Positions 7,875 through 16,521 of a stretch of DNA of 64,000 nucleotides are shown here, piece after piece (the stretch's first letter is position 1; each line of letters starts with the position of its first letter). The stretch lies in assembly GCF_003931795.1 (NCBI RefSeq), contig NZ_CP034234.1, forward strand, positions 1,054,001 through 1,118,000. The letters run 5' to 3'. The notes under the pieces were generated by a model. That model was not told where the DNA came from. It worked only from the letters and a program-made list of their open reading frames with translations, and did no database searches. The DNA is from Erysipelothrix piscisicarius (GTDB lineage Bacteria; Bacillota_I; Bacilli_A; Erysipelotrichales; Erysipelotrichaceae). The position numbers were made by a program, and so were the translations under genes.

Positions 7875-8537
7875 GTGTTTAATATAGCAATTGATGGACC
7901 GAGTGCATCGGGTAAAAGTACCATCGCTGAGCAATTAGCAAAAAAATTAGGATTTGTCCATATTGATACGGGAGCAATGTATCGTGCAGTAGCACTAATT
8001 TGTTTAAATCAAGATATTGATTTGAATGATGAAAAAGCTTGCTTTAATATCGTTAAAGATTTAGTTATTGAATTACCAGAAGAAAATATGATTTTGGTTA
8101 ATGGAGAAGATGTGTCACTTCTTATTCGAAATGACCGTGTATCCAAAGCAGCTTCACAGGTTTCTAAGCATAAATCGGTTCGAGATGTATTGGTATCCAT
8201 TCAACGCGACATAGCTTCGAAAAAAGGATTTGTATTGGATGGACGTGATATTACATCGGTTGTTCTTCCAGATGCAGAAGTGAAGATTTTTCAAACAGCG
8301 GATGCAGGGGTTCGTGCGCGTAGACGTTTTAATGAGTTGGTTAAAAATGGAATTGAAACGACCTATGAAGCAGTTCATGCAGATTTGCTTGAACGTGATG
8401 CGCGCGATATGAATCGTCAAGAATCACCACTCATTAAGGTTGAAGATGCCATTGAAATAAATACAACATCAATGTCAATTGAAGATGTTGTATCACAAAT
8501 AATAAATATTATAGAGAGTAGGAATTTGAATGATTGA
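7875..8537 (+). CDS. cmk: Cytidylate kinase
   Basis: It converts CMP and dCMP to the diphosphates using ATP. The N-terminus IAIDGPSASGKST is the P-loop, followed by the IDTGAMYRA segment and VLDGRDITSVVLPDA, both diagnostic for bacterial Cmk. At 220 residues it is full length. The start is GTG 7875 with AGGA about 8 bases upstream. It overlaps der by eight bases, a common cmk-der linkage in Firmicutes. Confidence 0.96.
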   Translation: MFNIAIDGPSASGKSTIAEQLAKKLGFVHIDTGAMYRAVALICLNQDIDLNDEKACFNIVKDLVIELPEENMILVNGEDVSLLIRNDRVSKAASQVSKHKSVRDVLVSIQRDIASKKGFVLDGRDITSVVLPDAEVKIFQTADAGVRARRRFNELVKNGIETTYEAVHADLLERDARDMNRQESPLIKVEDAIEINTTSMSIEDVVSQIINIIESRNLND

Positions 8538-9840
8538 TGGAGTAGTAGCAATCGTTGGCCGTCCTAATGTAGGGAAATCATCTCTGTTTAATCGAATTAT
8601 GGGCGAGAGAATTTCTATTGTTCATGATGAAGCAGGGGTTACGCGTGATCGTCTTTATGGAAAGACCACATGGTTAACAAAAGATTTAAGATTTATTGAT
8701 ACGGGTGGAATTCAGATGGAAGGTCAACCGTTTCAAGAAGAAATAAAGATGCAAGTTGATATTGTAATTGATGAAGCAGATATGATTATTTTTGTAGTGA
8801 GTGCCAAAGATGGTTTGACTACGGATGATGAGTTTATTGCACGTCTTTTAAGACAAACCAATAAACCAGTTATTATTGCTGCAAATAAGGTTGATGATGT
8901 TCAATTTGTTTCAGATATATATGAATTTTATGCACTTGGTTATGATGAACCGTTTGCGGTTTCTTGTGAACATGGTATTGGTTTAGGGGATCTCCTTGAT
9001 GAAGTCATCAAAAAATTACCACAAGATGGTATCACAATGTATGAAGATGAACTTAGTTTCTGTGCAATTGGTCGTCCTAATGTAGGGAAAAGTTCATTGG
9101 TCAATGCAATATTAAACCAAGATCGTGTTATTGTTTCCAATATTGAAGGTACCACACGTGATGCAATCGATACGCCTTTTAGAATGAATGACCGTGATTA
9201 CGTAATCATTGATACTGCTGGGATTCGAAAGCGTGGAAAAATATATGAAGACGTTGAAAAATATTCCGTTCTTCGTGCAATGAGCGCGATTGATCGAAGC
9301 GACGTTGTTCTATTTTTAATTGACGGTGAAGTCGGTATTCGTGCTCAAGATAAACACGTAGTTGGTTTTGCGCATGAAGCAGGAAAACCAATTATTATCG
9401 TTTACAATAAATGGGATGTCGTAGATAAAGAAGAAACGGCAATGGAAGATGTTAAAAAAATCATTTGTAGTGAGTTTATGTACTTATCCTATGCTCCAAT
9501 TGTATTTGTATCCGCATTAACACGTAAACGTGTTCATACATTGATTCCCTTAATCGAAGATGTTCACGCAAATAGCATCAAACGTATTAGCACCAGTGTT
9601 ATTAATGAAGTTATTCATGATGCTGTAATGCTTACGCCACCGCCATCACACAATGGAAAGCGTTTAAAAGTATTTTATGCATCACAAGTAAGTACGGTGC
9701 CACCAACTTTTGTAATTTTTGTGAATGATCCTGAGTTGTGTCACTTCTCTTATAAGCGATACTTGGAAAATGCTCTAAGAAATGCTTTTGATTTCACAGG
9801 GACACCGATTCGAATACTTATTAGAAAGAGGGGAGCTTAA
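8530..9840 (+). CDS. der: Ribosome assembly GTPase Der (EngA)
   Basis: A 436-residue protein with two tandem GTPase domains. The first has GRPNVGKSSLFN, DTGG and NKVD; the second has GRPNVGKSSLVN, DTAG and NKWD. A C-terminal KH-like domain ends KRGA. Der acts in late 50S subunit maturation. The gene overlaps cmk at its start and gpsA by one base at its stop (TAATG), so the three are probably translated as one coupled unit. Confidence 0.97.
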   Translation: MIDGVVAIVGRPNVGKSSLFNRIMGERISIVHDEAGVTRDRLYGKTTWLTKDLRFIDTGGIQMEGQPFQEEIKMQVDIVIDEADMIIFVVSAKDGLTTDDEFIARLLRQTNKPVIIAANKVDDVQFVSDIYEFYALGYDEPFAVSCEHGIGLGDLLDEVIKKLPQDGITMYEDELSFCAIGRPNVGKSSLVNAILNQDRVIVSNIEGTTRDAIDTPFRMNDRDYVIIDTAGIRKRGKIYEDVEKYSVLRAMSAIDRSDVVLFLIDGEVGIRAQDKHVVGFAHEAGKPIIIVYNKWDVVDKEETAMEDVKKIICSEFMYLSYAPIVFVSALTRKRVHTLIPLIEDVHANSIKRISTSVINEVIHDAVMLTPPPSHNGKRLKVFYASQVSTVPPTFVIFVNDPELCHFSYKRYLENALRNAFDFTGTPIRILIRKRGA

Positions 9841-10838
9841 TGAAAATCGGAATTGTAGGTTCTGGTAGTTGGGGAACTGCTTTGGGGCAAGTCTTAGCGG
9901 ATAATGGCCATGAAGTTATGATGTGGGGACGTAAGTTGGACCAGGTTGTTGATGTTCATTTATATCATTTAAATGAGGAATTCTTCCCAGGGATAAAGCT
10001 TAACGAACGATTAGATGCTACACAACATTTCGAGGATATTTTAGACTCTCAAATCATACTGCTTGCGGTGCCAACTGGAGCCGTCGAAGAGGTATGCATC
10101 GAGCTTAATGCTCATTTAGATCATCCTGTCATCATTATTAATGTCGCGAAAGGACTCCATCCTACAACGCATGAGTTGCTTGATCACGTTATTAAGCGTG
10201 TTATCGATTCCGATAAACTCACAGGTGTTGTTAGTCTCATTGGTCCTTCTCATGCGGAAGAAGTTGTATTACGTAAAATTACAACAATTAATGCCGTGTC
10301 GGATGATATGGAACTTGCGGAACAAATTCAATTACTTTTCTCTAATGAATATTTTAGAGTTTACACCAATGATGATGTGATTGGATCTCAATATGGAGTT
10401 GCTATCAAAAATGTAATTGCACTTGCAAGTGGAATGGCTGCGGGGTTAGACGCAGGTGATAATGCACGTGCAGCATTAATTACACGTGGTTTGACAGAAA
10501 TGCAACGATTTGGTGTTCACATGGGTGGACAGCCGGAAACCTATCTTGGACTTTGTGGTGTCGGTGATCTCGTCGTAACTGCGACATCGGTACATTCGCG
10601 CAATTACCAAGCGGGTATGGAAATTGGTCAAAAGAATTCAGCTGATGGATTTTTAGATCATAACACAAAAACTGTTGAAGGCGTTTTTGCTGCAAAGGTA
10701 GTTTATGAAATTGCAGTGGAAGAAGGCATTGAGATGCCAATAACTGAACAAATTTATAAAATTATTTACGAAGAAAAACGCCCTTCTGAAGCCATAAGTG
10801 AATTAATGGTGAGAGATTTGAAACCTGAGCGTATTTAA
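9840..10838 (+). CDS. gpsA: Glycerol-3-phosphate dehydrogenase [NAD(P)+]
   Basis: It reduces dihydroxyacetone phosphate to sn-glycerol 3-phosphate for phospholipid synthesis, which plsY (about 15 kb away) also uses downstream. The N-terminal Rossmann motif is GSGSWGTALG. The catalytic lysine region GVAIKNVIALASGMAAG and the substrate-binding NARAALITRG are present. Full length at 332 residues. The ATG overlaps the der stop. Confidence 0.96.
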   Translation: MKIGIVGSGSWGTALGQVLADNGHEVMMWGRKLDQVVDVHLYHLNEEFFPGIKLNERLDATQHFEDILDSQIILLAVPTGAVEEVCIELNAHLDHPVIIINVAKGLHPTTHELLDHVIKRVIDSDKLTGVVSLIGPSHAEEVVLRKITTINAVSDDMELAEQIQLLFSNEYFRVYTNDDVIGSQYGVAIKNVIALASGMAAGLDAGDNARAALITRGLTEMQRFGVHMGGQPETYLGLCGVGDLVVTATSVHSRNYQAGMEIGQKNSADGFLDHNTKTVEGVFAAKVVYEIAVEEGIEMPITEQIYKIIYEEKRPSEAISELMVRDLKPERI

Positions 10839-10840
10839 CT

Positions 10841-10869
10841 TGTCAGACAGCAGTTATAATGCTATTATT
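10841..10869 (+). promoter_or_regulatory. Promoter for hup
   Basis: TTGTCA (10841-10846) and TATTAT (10864-10869) are separated by 17 bases, 25 bases upstream of the hup start. Confidence 0.6.
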
Positions 10870-10893
10870 TGATTATGAAATGGAGGTTTCAAT

Positions 10894-11178
10894 ATGAGTG
10901 AAACATACAACAAGAAATTATTAAGCGAGTCAATCGCTGGCAAATTAGACATTAGTAAAAAACAAGCAAATGAATTAATCGAAACATTCCTAGACGAGGT
11001 AAAAGAAATTCTCGAAAACAAGGGAACAGTCGATTTAGCTGGTTTTGGAAAATTTGAGGTTCGTCATCGTGCAGAGCGTGATGGTTTTAATCCTCAAACA
11101 AAAGAAAAAATCCGCATTGCCGCATCACACAGTGTTGGATTCAAACCTGCGAAAGCTCTTAAAGACGCAGTTAAATAA
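10894..11178 (+). CDS. hup: DNA-binding protein HU
   Basis: A 94-residue nucleoid protein with the HU/IHF core: two N-terminal helices, the GFGKFEVRHRAERDGFNP segment, and the beta arm containing the conserved proline (FNPQTKEKI). It bends and compacts DNA as a dimer. The sequence is plain HU rather than IHF. Its own promoter and terminator make it a single-gene unit. Confidence 0.95.
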   Translation: MSETYNKKLLSESIAGKLDISKKQANELIETFLDEVKEILENKGTVDLAGFGKFEVRHRAERDGFNPQTKEKIRIAASHSVGFKPAKALKDAVK

Positions 11179-11189
11179 TTAATGATTTT

Positions 11190-11215
11190 AAAAAAGGAGC
11201 TCGTCTCCTTTTTCT
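11190..11215 (+). terminator. Intrinsic terminator after hup
   Basis: AAAAAGGAG / CTCCTTTTT with a five-base loop. It ends just before the ribosome site of the next gene. Confidence 0.85.
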
Positions 11216-11230
11216 ATAGTGGAGGTTAGT

Positions 11231-11914
11231 ATGGGTTTAATGGGTGTCGGCTATGGATTTGTAATCCTTGCCGCTATAATATCTTTTGCTGCACAGATTT
11301 ATGTCCAGTCTGCCTACAGCAAATACAGCCAAGTTGATACATTTGAGCATCTGACGGGTGCACAAGTTGCACGTCGTATTTTGGAGTTAAAAAATATTGA
11401 TGATGTTCAAGTAGTTGAATCAAATGGTGGTGAATTGAGTGATCATTACGATCCAACCAACAAACTTGTTGCACTTTCACCTAAAGTTTATCACGAGACA
11501 AGCATTGCTTCGGTTTCAGTTGCTGCTCATGAATGTGGTCATGCAATTCAACACGCTGAAAATTATGGTTTTATTGCTTTACGTAATAAAGTTTTACCGT
11601 TTGCAATCGTCGCAAGTAAATTTAGTATGATTCCAATTATGATTGGTTTATTTGGAAGTCCACAATTTTTAAAAATTGGAATTATCTTATTATGTGTTAT
11701 TGCAGTTTTCCAACTCGTAACACTTCCTGTTGAGTTTGATGCGTCCTTACGAGCCGTCAAAATATTAGAACAAGAGTCTGTACTTGACTCAGGGGAACTT
11801 CAAGGTTCTAAGAAGATGTTAACGGCTGCAGCGTTGACCTATGTTGCAGCATTGGTTGGAACACTATTGAGTATTCTACGTTATATTGCGATTTATAATC
11901 GAAGAAACGATTAA
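11231..11914 (+). CDS. Membrane zinc metallopeptidase (YugP family)
   Basis: A polytopic protein of about 227 residues with the zinc motif HECGH (AAHECGHAIQ) flanked by an N-terminal helix (VGYGFVILAAIISFAAQIYV) and three further helices. This matches the Zn_peptidase_2/YugP family of Firmicutes, whose substrates are unknown. I place the start at ATG 11231 because GGAGG lies five bases upstream; a GTG at 11219 is in frame. It sits between two terminators, so it depends on promoter activity close to or through the hup terminator. Confidence 0.88.
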   Translation: MGLMGVGYGFVILAAIISFAAQIYVQSAYSKYSQVDTFEHLTGAQVARRILELKNIDDVQVVESNGGELSDHYDPTNKLVALSPKVYHETSIASVSVAAHECGHAIQHAENYGFIALRNKVLPFAIVASKFSMIPIMIGLFGSPQFLKIGIILLCVIAVFQLVTLPVEFDASLRAVKILEQESVLDSGELQGSKKMLTAAALTYVAALVGTLLSILRYIAIYNRRND

Positions 11915-11938
11915 GACACCAAGTGTGTCTTTTTTTTA
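11912..11938 (+). terminator. Intrinsic terminator after the YugP-family gene
   Basis: AAGACAC / GTGTGTCTT hairpin with a long T run, overlapping the stop codon. Confidence 0.85.
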
Positions 11939-11981
11939 TGCACCTAATTCCCTATAGCTTATTTAAAGAGGGGGGATTTAG

Positions 11982-13199
11982 ATGCATATCAATTTTATAT
12001 TTTTTTGCTTATTCATGATGTTCTTTACGACAGCGGTATCATGTGAATACATCGATGATCGCCAACGGGTTCCAAGTGAACTTCTCGAAGTTAGCTTTGA
12101 TAAAGGCGAACTCTCTTTAAGTGGATGGGCTTTTATGAGAAGCTACATTAATTATTACGGTTCTACGACCCATTCGTTCAGTTTAAATATAAAAGGTCCT
12201 ACCCATAAGGTTTTACCTCTTGAGTTGGATTCAGTGGATTTAACGAGTATCATGTCTTATCGAGGCAATAAGCAATGTCGTGATAATCAAAAGCGAACCC
12301 AATCGTGTAATCATATTTATCAAAATGTTGGATTTAAGGGGTCGATACCGCTTCAAGAGCTCCAGGAAGGCGATTACGATCTAACACTTGTAATTCATCA
12401 TAAAGATACGGAACATCGAGTGGAAGTGCCTTCATATTTGACGAGTATGCGTTCATTGTCGCATTACCATGAAGGACTGGAATATGTCGTGGATTCTGTT
12501 TTCAAGCAAGGCGGCCTTACGGTGTATTATCACACACTTATAGCAACCGCAACACCATCTCCATCTTATGAGGGAAGGGTTGTGGAGTATGGTCAAACGT
12601 GTTCCAGTGCAGATGGAAATACTGCATTTTACCGGAAAGGGGCAACATTTCATAACATAATGGACGTGTCTCGATACAAAGATCTCGTTTCGTATTTCAA
12701 GGTTCGTGCGAAACAATCTGGGTGTTTTGACGGACGCCAACGATTGGTAGAGGGCAATGAAGTCACAGTGCATATTCCAAGTACGTATGTAAATTATACT
12801 GGAGGGAGGATGAAGCTGAAAATTCGTCAAAAACTGCCTAAACTTGATGCACAACCTTTAAAAATCAAACAGTATCAAACTTATGATGCATTTGAAAAGG
12901 TAACTGCATTTGATCATAGACAATTGAATACTTCCAATCGTATTAACATTTCATCTAATAATGTTAATGAGAGGATTCCTGGAGTTTATCAAACATGTTA
13001 TGTAATTACAGACTCGTGGAAACGGAGTGCGCGTTCATGCCGTAAAGTTATCTTGGAGAAGATTCCGACTTATTCTAGGTATATGAGTGAAAATAGTTTT
13101 TCTAGAGCTCGATTAAAACTTTGGAATCAAATTGAACTGAAACGTGTGATTCAAGATGCATTTTTGCGTAGAAAGCGGTACATAAAAAAATCGTATTGA
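11982..13199 (+). CDS. Secreted Cys-containing protein of unknown function
   Basis: I do not recognise the family. The 405-residue product begins with a Sec-type signal peptide (INFIFFCLFMMFFTTAVS), with likely cleavage near residue 20. The next residue is Cys, but the preceding AVS does not form a good lipobox. The mature part looks beta-rich: an LSGWAF motif near residue 50, then scattered Cys residues that could pair (KQCRDNQKRTQSC, GQTCSS, SGCFDG, YQTCYVITDS, RSCRKV). Near residues 345-375, IPGVYQTCYVITDSW resembles the strand pattern of bacterial Ig-like or PKD-type domains. The C-terminus is strongly basic with no anchor. A strong ribosome site (GAGGGGGG) precedes the ATG. Confidence 0.75.
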   Translation: MHINFIFFCLFMMFFTTAVSCEYIDDRQRVPSELLEVSFDKGELSLSGWAFMRSYINYYGSTTHSFSLNIKGPTHKVLPLELDSVDLTSIMSYRGNKQCRDNQKRTQSCNHIYQNVGFKGSIPLQELQEGDYDLTLVIHHKDTEHRVEVPSYLTSMRSLSHYHEGLEYVVDSVFKQGGLTVYYHTLIATATPSPSYEGRVVEYGQTCSSADGNTAFYRKGATFHNIMDVSRYKDLVSYFKVRAKQSGCFDGRQRLVEGNEVTVHIPSTYVNYTGGRMKLKIRQKLPKLDAQPLKIKQYQTYDAFEKVTAFDHRQLNTSNRINISSNNVNERIPGVYQTCYVITDSWKRSARSCRKVILEKIPTYSRYMSENSFSRARLKLWNQIELKRVIQDAFLRRKRYIKKSY

Positions 13200-13227
13200 T
13201 GAAATATATGGAGTTCATCAATACGAT
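13183..13227 (-). terminator. Terminator between the secreted protein gene and nox
   Basis: A perfect 14-bp inverted repeat, ATCGTATTGATGAA (13190-13203) and TTCATCAATACGAT (13214-13227), has a ten-base loop. The A run at 13183-13189 becomes a T tract on the minus strand, so it should end nox transcription; the T-rich right side suggests activity on the plus strand too. It overlaps the stop codon of the secreted-protein gene. Confidence 0.85.
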
Positions 13228-13235
13228 ATATTTAA

Positions 13236-14585
13236 TTATTTTTTTGCTTCTTTTTCTACAGCAGCTTGTGCAAGGATATTTAAGTAATTCCAAGGACGGT
13301 CAAAATGAGGTTGGAAGAAGAAATCAACATATGCTAAATCTTCAATCGTCATTTTATTTTGAACTGCAAGTGAAAGTGTGTTTGCGGATTGAGTAATATC
13401 ATATTTTGATATGACTTGACCACCAACAATGCGATGTGTGTCTTTTTCATAGACAAGTTTCATCATTACTTCTTCTGTTGTTGGCATAAACTCAGGGCGG
13501 TAGTTATCTTTAACAAGTACAGAGTCTACATCTAACCCAAAGAATGGCGCTGAATTCACCGTAACACCGGTGGATCCAATATTATAGCCAAAGAGATAAA
13601 GACCTGATGTACCTTGTGTTCCACGATACTTAACTTTGTTTTCAACAATATTTTTTCCTACAAGAGTTCCCATTCTTACAGCGTTGGTTGCAAGTGGAAT
13701 ATAAGCGTGATCGCCCGTTGGATTGTAGTGAACTGCGACATTATCACCCGCAGCATAAATTTCTGGACGGCTTGTTTGCATATACTCGTTAACTTTGATC
13801 GCGCCATTTGGTAGTGTTTCAACCTTATCTTTAATTAATTCTGTACTTGGTCTAAATCCAACACACATAATTACAAGGTCTGCATCGAAACTACCTGCGG
13901 ATGTGACAACTTGACTTACATTTCCATTATCATCGGCTTTAAATTCTTGAACAGTTTGGTCCAATGCAAGCTTGATGCCACGGTTTGTTAAGTCAGCTTC
14001 GAGAACATCCGTAAACTCAGGATCTAAATACTTATTAAGGATTCGATCGAGGCCATCAACTAATGTTACATCCTTTCCTGATTCACCAAATGCTTCAACG
14101 AGCTCGATTCCAATATAACCACCACCAACAATAACAACTTTTTCAGCTTTATCTTTACGTGCGATGATTTCTTGAGCTTGATTATAGTTTTTACACAACA
14201 TAATATTTTCAGATTCAATACCTGGAATTGGCGGAACAATTGGCCAAGAACCTGTTGTTAAGACTAATTTATCATAGGTTTCTTCAAAAGTTTCATTTGT
14301 AAGTAAATTTGTAACAGAAACGCGTTTTGCATCAACATCGATATCTGTAACATTATGTTCCATATGAACTTCTGCACCTAATGATGCGAGTTCCTTAGGA
14401 CTTGAATAAAATAGGCTTTGTGCGTCTTTCACAACACCACCGATATATAAAGCAATACCGCATGATAAAAATGAAACATTATCATTACGTTCGAAAACCT
14501 TAACCTCAGCAGTTGGGTCTTCATTAATTATTGCTTTAACTGCGGATGTACCTGCATGTGTACAACCAATAACTACAACTTTCAT
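13236..14585 (-). CDS. nox: Water-forming NADH oxidase (CoA-disulfide-reductase family)
   Basis: A 449-residue FAD protein. It has an N-terminal Rossmann site (VVVIGCTHAGTSA), the single redox-active Cys in SFLSCGIALYIGG (about residue 42, where the cysteine-sulfenic acid forms), an NADH-binding VIVGGGYIGIEL and a C-terminal dimerisation domain. Members with this layout reduce O2 to water with NADH and help fermentative Firmicutes recycle NAD+ and cope with oxygen. The close homologue CoA-disulfide reductase cannot be fully excluded. AAGGAGG precedes the ATG. Confidence 0.9.
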   Translation of the reverse strand: MKVVVIGCTHAGTSAVKAIINEDPTAEVKVFERNDNVSFLSCGIALYIGGVVKDAQSLFYSSPKELASLGAEVHMEHNVTDIDVDAKRVSVTNLLTNETFEETYDKLVLTTGSWPIVPPIPGIESENIMLCKNYNQAQEIIARKDKAEKVVIVGGGYIGIELVEAFGESGKDVTLVDGLDRILNKYLDPEFTDVLEADLTNRGIKLALDQTVQEFKADDNGNVSQVVTSAGSFDADLVIMCVGFRPSTELIKDKVETLPNGAIKVNEYMQTSRPEIYAAGDNVAVHYNPTGDHAYIPLATNAVRMGTLVGKNIVENKVKYRGTQGTSGLYLFGYNIGSTGVTVNSAPFFGLDVDSVLVKDNYRPEFMPTTEEVMMKLVYEKDTHRIVGGQVISKYDITQSANTLSLAVQNKMTIEDLAYVDFFFQPHFDRPWNYLNILAQAAVEKEAKK

Positions 14586-14609
14586 ACATAATCCTCCTTA
14601 ATGTATACG

Positions 14610-14621
14610 CTTATTATACCA
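14610..14621 (-). promoter_or_regulatory. Extended -10 promoter for nox
   Basis: On the minus strand TGGTATAAT lies about 28 bases before the nox start. No clear -35. Confidence 0.6.
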
Positions 14622-14670
14622 ATGTTTAAAATGAAATTTGAGTGATATGACCGTAAACGAATAACTGTTG

Positions 14671-14699
14671 TTGACACAGAATCGAATCAAATATATAAT
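14671..14699 (+). promoter_or_regulatory. Consensus promoter for the metal ABC transporter
   Basis: TTGACA (14671-14676) and TATAAT (14694-14699) separated by 17 bases; it matches the vegetative sigma factor consensus exactly. Confidence 0.88.
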
Positions 14700-14709
14700 A
14701 ATTGTTGCG

Positions 14710-14727
14710 AACCATTTGCAAATGGTT
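14710..14727 (+). promoter_or_regulatory. Perfect 18-bp palindrome, probable operator of the metal transporter
   Basis: AACCATTTGCAAATGGTT is a perfect inverted repeat. It begins about four bases after the expected transcription start of the strong promoter, a position where a bound repressor would block transcription. Placement before a zinc/manganese-type ABC transporter suggests a metal-responsive regulator. It does not match the Bacillus Zur or streptococcal AdcR sites as I know them. Confidence 0.6.
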
Positions 14728-14783
14728 TAAACGTACACATTAACATTAAATAATTATAAAAATATAAAATAAAAGGAGAGGAC

Positions 14784-15461
14784 ATGCAAGCTATACTTAC
14801 GGTAGAGAATATGAGTTTTTCTTATTCCAAAAATAATATTTTAGAGTCTGTGTCCTTTGCGATTCATGAAGGAGATTTCGTAGCGCTCATTGGCGCTAAT
14901 GGTTCTGGAAAATCGACACTTCTAAAGGTTGTATTGGGATTTGAGCGGGCAAAAGAAGGTTCGGTAACACTTCTTGGAGAGCCAATTGATCGATTTAGTC
15001 AATTTGATTCCATTGGATATGTCCCACAAGGTGGGTTATTGGGAGTTGCGGATTTTCCGGCAACTGCGTTGGAAATTGTAATGCTTAGAATTTCCAAGGG
15101 TAGTTTTTTTAATTTTTATTCCAAATCCCGTAAAAAACGTGCACTTGAAGCTTTAAAACGTGTGGGTATGGAAGCATATGCTGATGAAATGATAAATAAT
15201 CTTTCGGGTGGGCAATTGCAACGCGTTTTAATCGCACGTGAATTAATTGTAGAACCGAAAGTACTGTTTTTAGATGAACCGACCAATGGTTTAGACCAAG
15301 ATGCGATACAAAATCTTTATCAGTTACCTGAAATTCTTAACCAAGAACATAAAATGACAGTAATTATGGTAACACATAAGCTCGATCATGATGTTCAGAA
15401 GATTAATCGTATTTTTGAAGTGAAAGATCGTACAGTTCAAAAGGTGACTGCACATGTTTAA
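14784..15461 (+). CDS. Metal ABC transporter ATP-binding protein (ZnuC/AdcC type)
   Basis: A 225-residue ABC ATPase with Walker A (GANGSGKSTLL), Q-loop (YVPQGG), signature LSGGQLQR, Walker B (VLFLDEPTNGLD) and the H-loop (VTHKLDHD). Family and the neighbouring permease place it among importers of Zn2+ or Mn2+. It overlaps the permease gene by eight bases. No substrate-binding lipoprotein gene lies in this operon, so that partner must be encoded elsewhere. Confidence 0.92.
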   Translation: MQAILTVENMSFSYSKNNILESVSFAIHEGDFVALIGANGSGKSTLLKVVLGFERAKEGSVTLLGEPIDRFSQFDSIGYVPQGGLLGVADFPATALEIVMLRISKGSFFNFYSKSRKKRALEALKRVGMEAYADEMINNLSGGQLQRVLIARELIVEPKVLFLDEPTNGLDQDAIQNLYQLPEILNQEHKMTVIMVTHKLDHDVQKINRIFEVKDRTVQKVTAHV

Positions 15462-16251
15462 ATATGAATTTATGCGAACCGCTTTTCTTGTCGGTGGTTT
15501 ATTAGCCATTATTATTCCTTTGATTGGCGTCGTTGTTGTTTTTAAACGCATGTCAATGATTGGAGACGCACTTTCGCATGCTTCTTTAAGTGGCATTACA
15601 ATTGGTCTGATTTTAGGATTTAATCCAATTGTTGGTGCGATTGCTCTAAGTTTGGTGGCTGCATTAAGCATTGAATTTATACAAAAACGATTTGGAAAAT
15701 ATCAAGAATTAGCCATCGCAATTATTATGTCGTTTGGAATCGGTTTATCGGGCGTTTTATTGGGGTTTGTTAAAAACCCAGCGAATTTTAACAGTTTTCT
15801 ATTTGGCAGTATCGTAGCGATTGGTGGGAGCGACAATTGGTTGGCAATTTTATTGAGTCTTATCGTTATTATTGTATCGATTCGATATTATCGAGAGTTT
15901 TTCTACCTTGCATTCGATGAGAAATCAGCGATGTTATCGGGTATTGATACAAATCGCATCTCGTTAATCTTTACCATCTTGACTGCAATCACCGTATCGG
16001 TTGCATCACGCATTGTCGGTGCGCTCATTGTTTCATCGCTCATGGTAATTCCCACAGCATGTGCAATGCAAGTATCAAAAAGTTATCGATCAACAATGCT
16101 TTATGCAATTGGATTTTCATTATCATTCGTTTGGGCAGGATTAGCACTCTCGTACAGTCTTAATCTTGCACCCGGTGGCACCATTGTGCTTTTGGGTGTC
16201 GCAATATTAGTTTTACTCATTCTAATAAAAACTGTATTAAAGCGAGGGTAA
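15454..16251 (+). CDS. Metal ABC transporter permease (ZnuB/AdcB type)
   Basis: A 265-residue polytopic membrane protein with about eight helices. It carries the family-typical MIGDALSHASLSGITIG near residue 35 and the region GALIVSSLMVIPTACAMQ. It forms the channel for the preceding ATPase. The resemblance is closest to zinc permeases, but manganese or mixed specificity cannot be separated by eye. Ends before the pheS leader. Confidence 0.9.
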   Translation: MFKYEFMRTAFLVGGLLAIIIPLIGVVVVFKRMSMIGDALSHASLSGITIGLILGFNPIVGAIALSLVAALSIEFIQKRFGKYQELAIAIIMSFGIGLSGVLLGFVKNPANFNSFLFGSIVAIGGSDNWLAILLSLIVIIVSIRYYREFFYLAFDEKSAMLSGIDTNRISLIFTILTAITVSVASRIVGALIVSSLMVIPTACAMQVSKSYRSTMLYAIGFSLSFVWAGLALSYSLNLAPGGTIVLLGVAILVLLILIKTVLKRG

Positions 16252-16253
16252 TC

Positions 16254-16282
16254 TTGAATTTACCTTCGCTTTTAGTTATAAT
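16254..16282 (+). promoter_or_regulatory. Promoter for the pheST T-box transcript
   Basis: TTGAAT (16254-16259) and TATAAT (16277-16282), 17-base spacer, directly upstream of the T-box leader. Confidence 0.7.
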
Positions 16283-16295
16283 ATAGAAAATAAAA

Positions 16296-16503
16296 ATCAT
16301 TGAAGAGAATAAGTAACAGGACATATCTTTTATAGAAACAATAGGGTTGATGGAACTATTGATTGATATCCTGCGAATTCATCTTGGAGAGAAGCTAATC
16401 ACTTACGTGTCGTTTGCGTTAAAAACGAAGAGATGTATACATTATTTTGTATAAATCAGGATGGTACCGCGCTTGACGTTCCTGGACGTGCGGTTTTTTT
16501 TTA
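16296..16503 (+). promoter_or_regulatory. T-box riboswitch of pheST (phenylalanine tRNA-sensing leader)
   Basis: The leader contains the conserved T-box block AGGATGGTACCGCG (16459-16472), whose TGGT would pair with the NCCA end of uncharged tRNA. An intrinsic terminator follows (ACCGCGC...GTGCGGT plus a T run to about 16502). A candidate specifier codon TTC (Phe) lies at 16378-16380 in the Stem I region. Uncharged tRNA-Phe should favour the antiterminator and raise pheS and pheT expression. Confidence 0.93.
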
Positions 16504-16521
16504 TGTTTAAGGAGGATTTAG

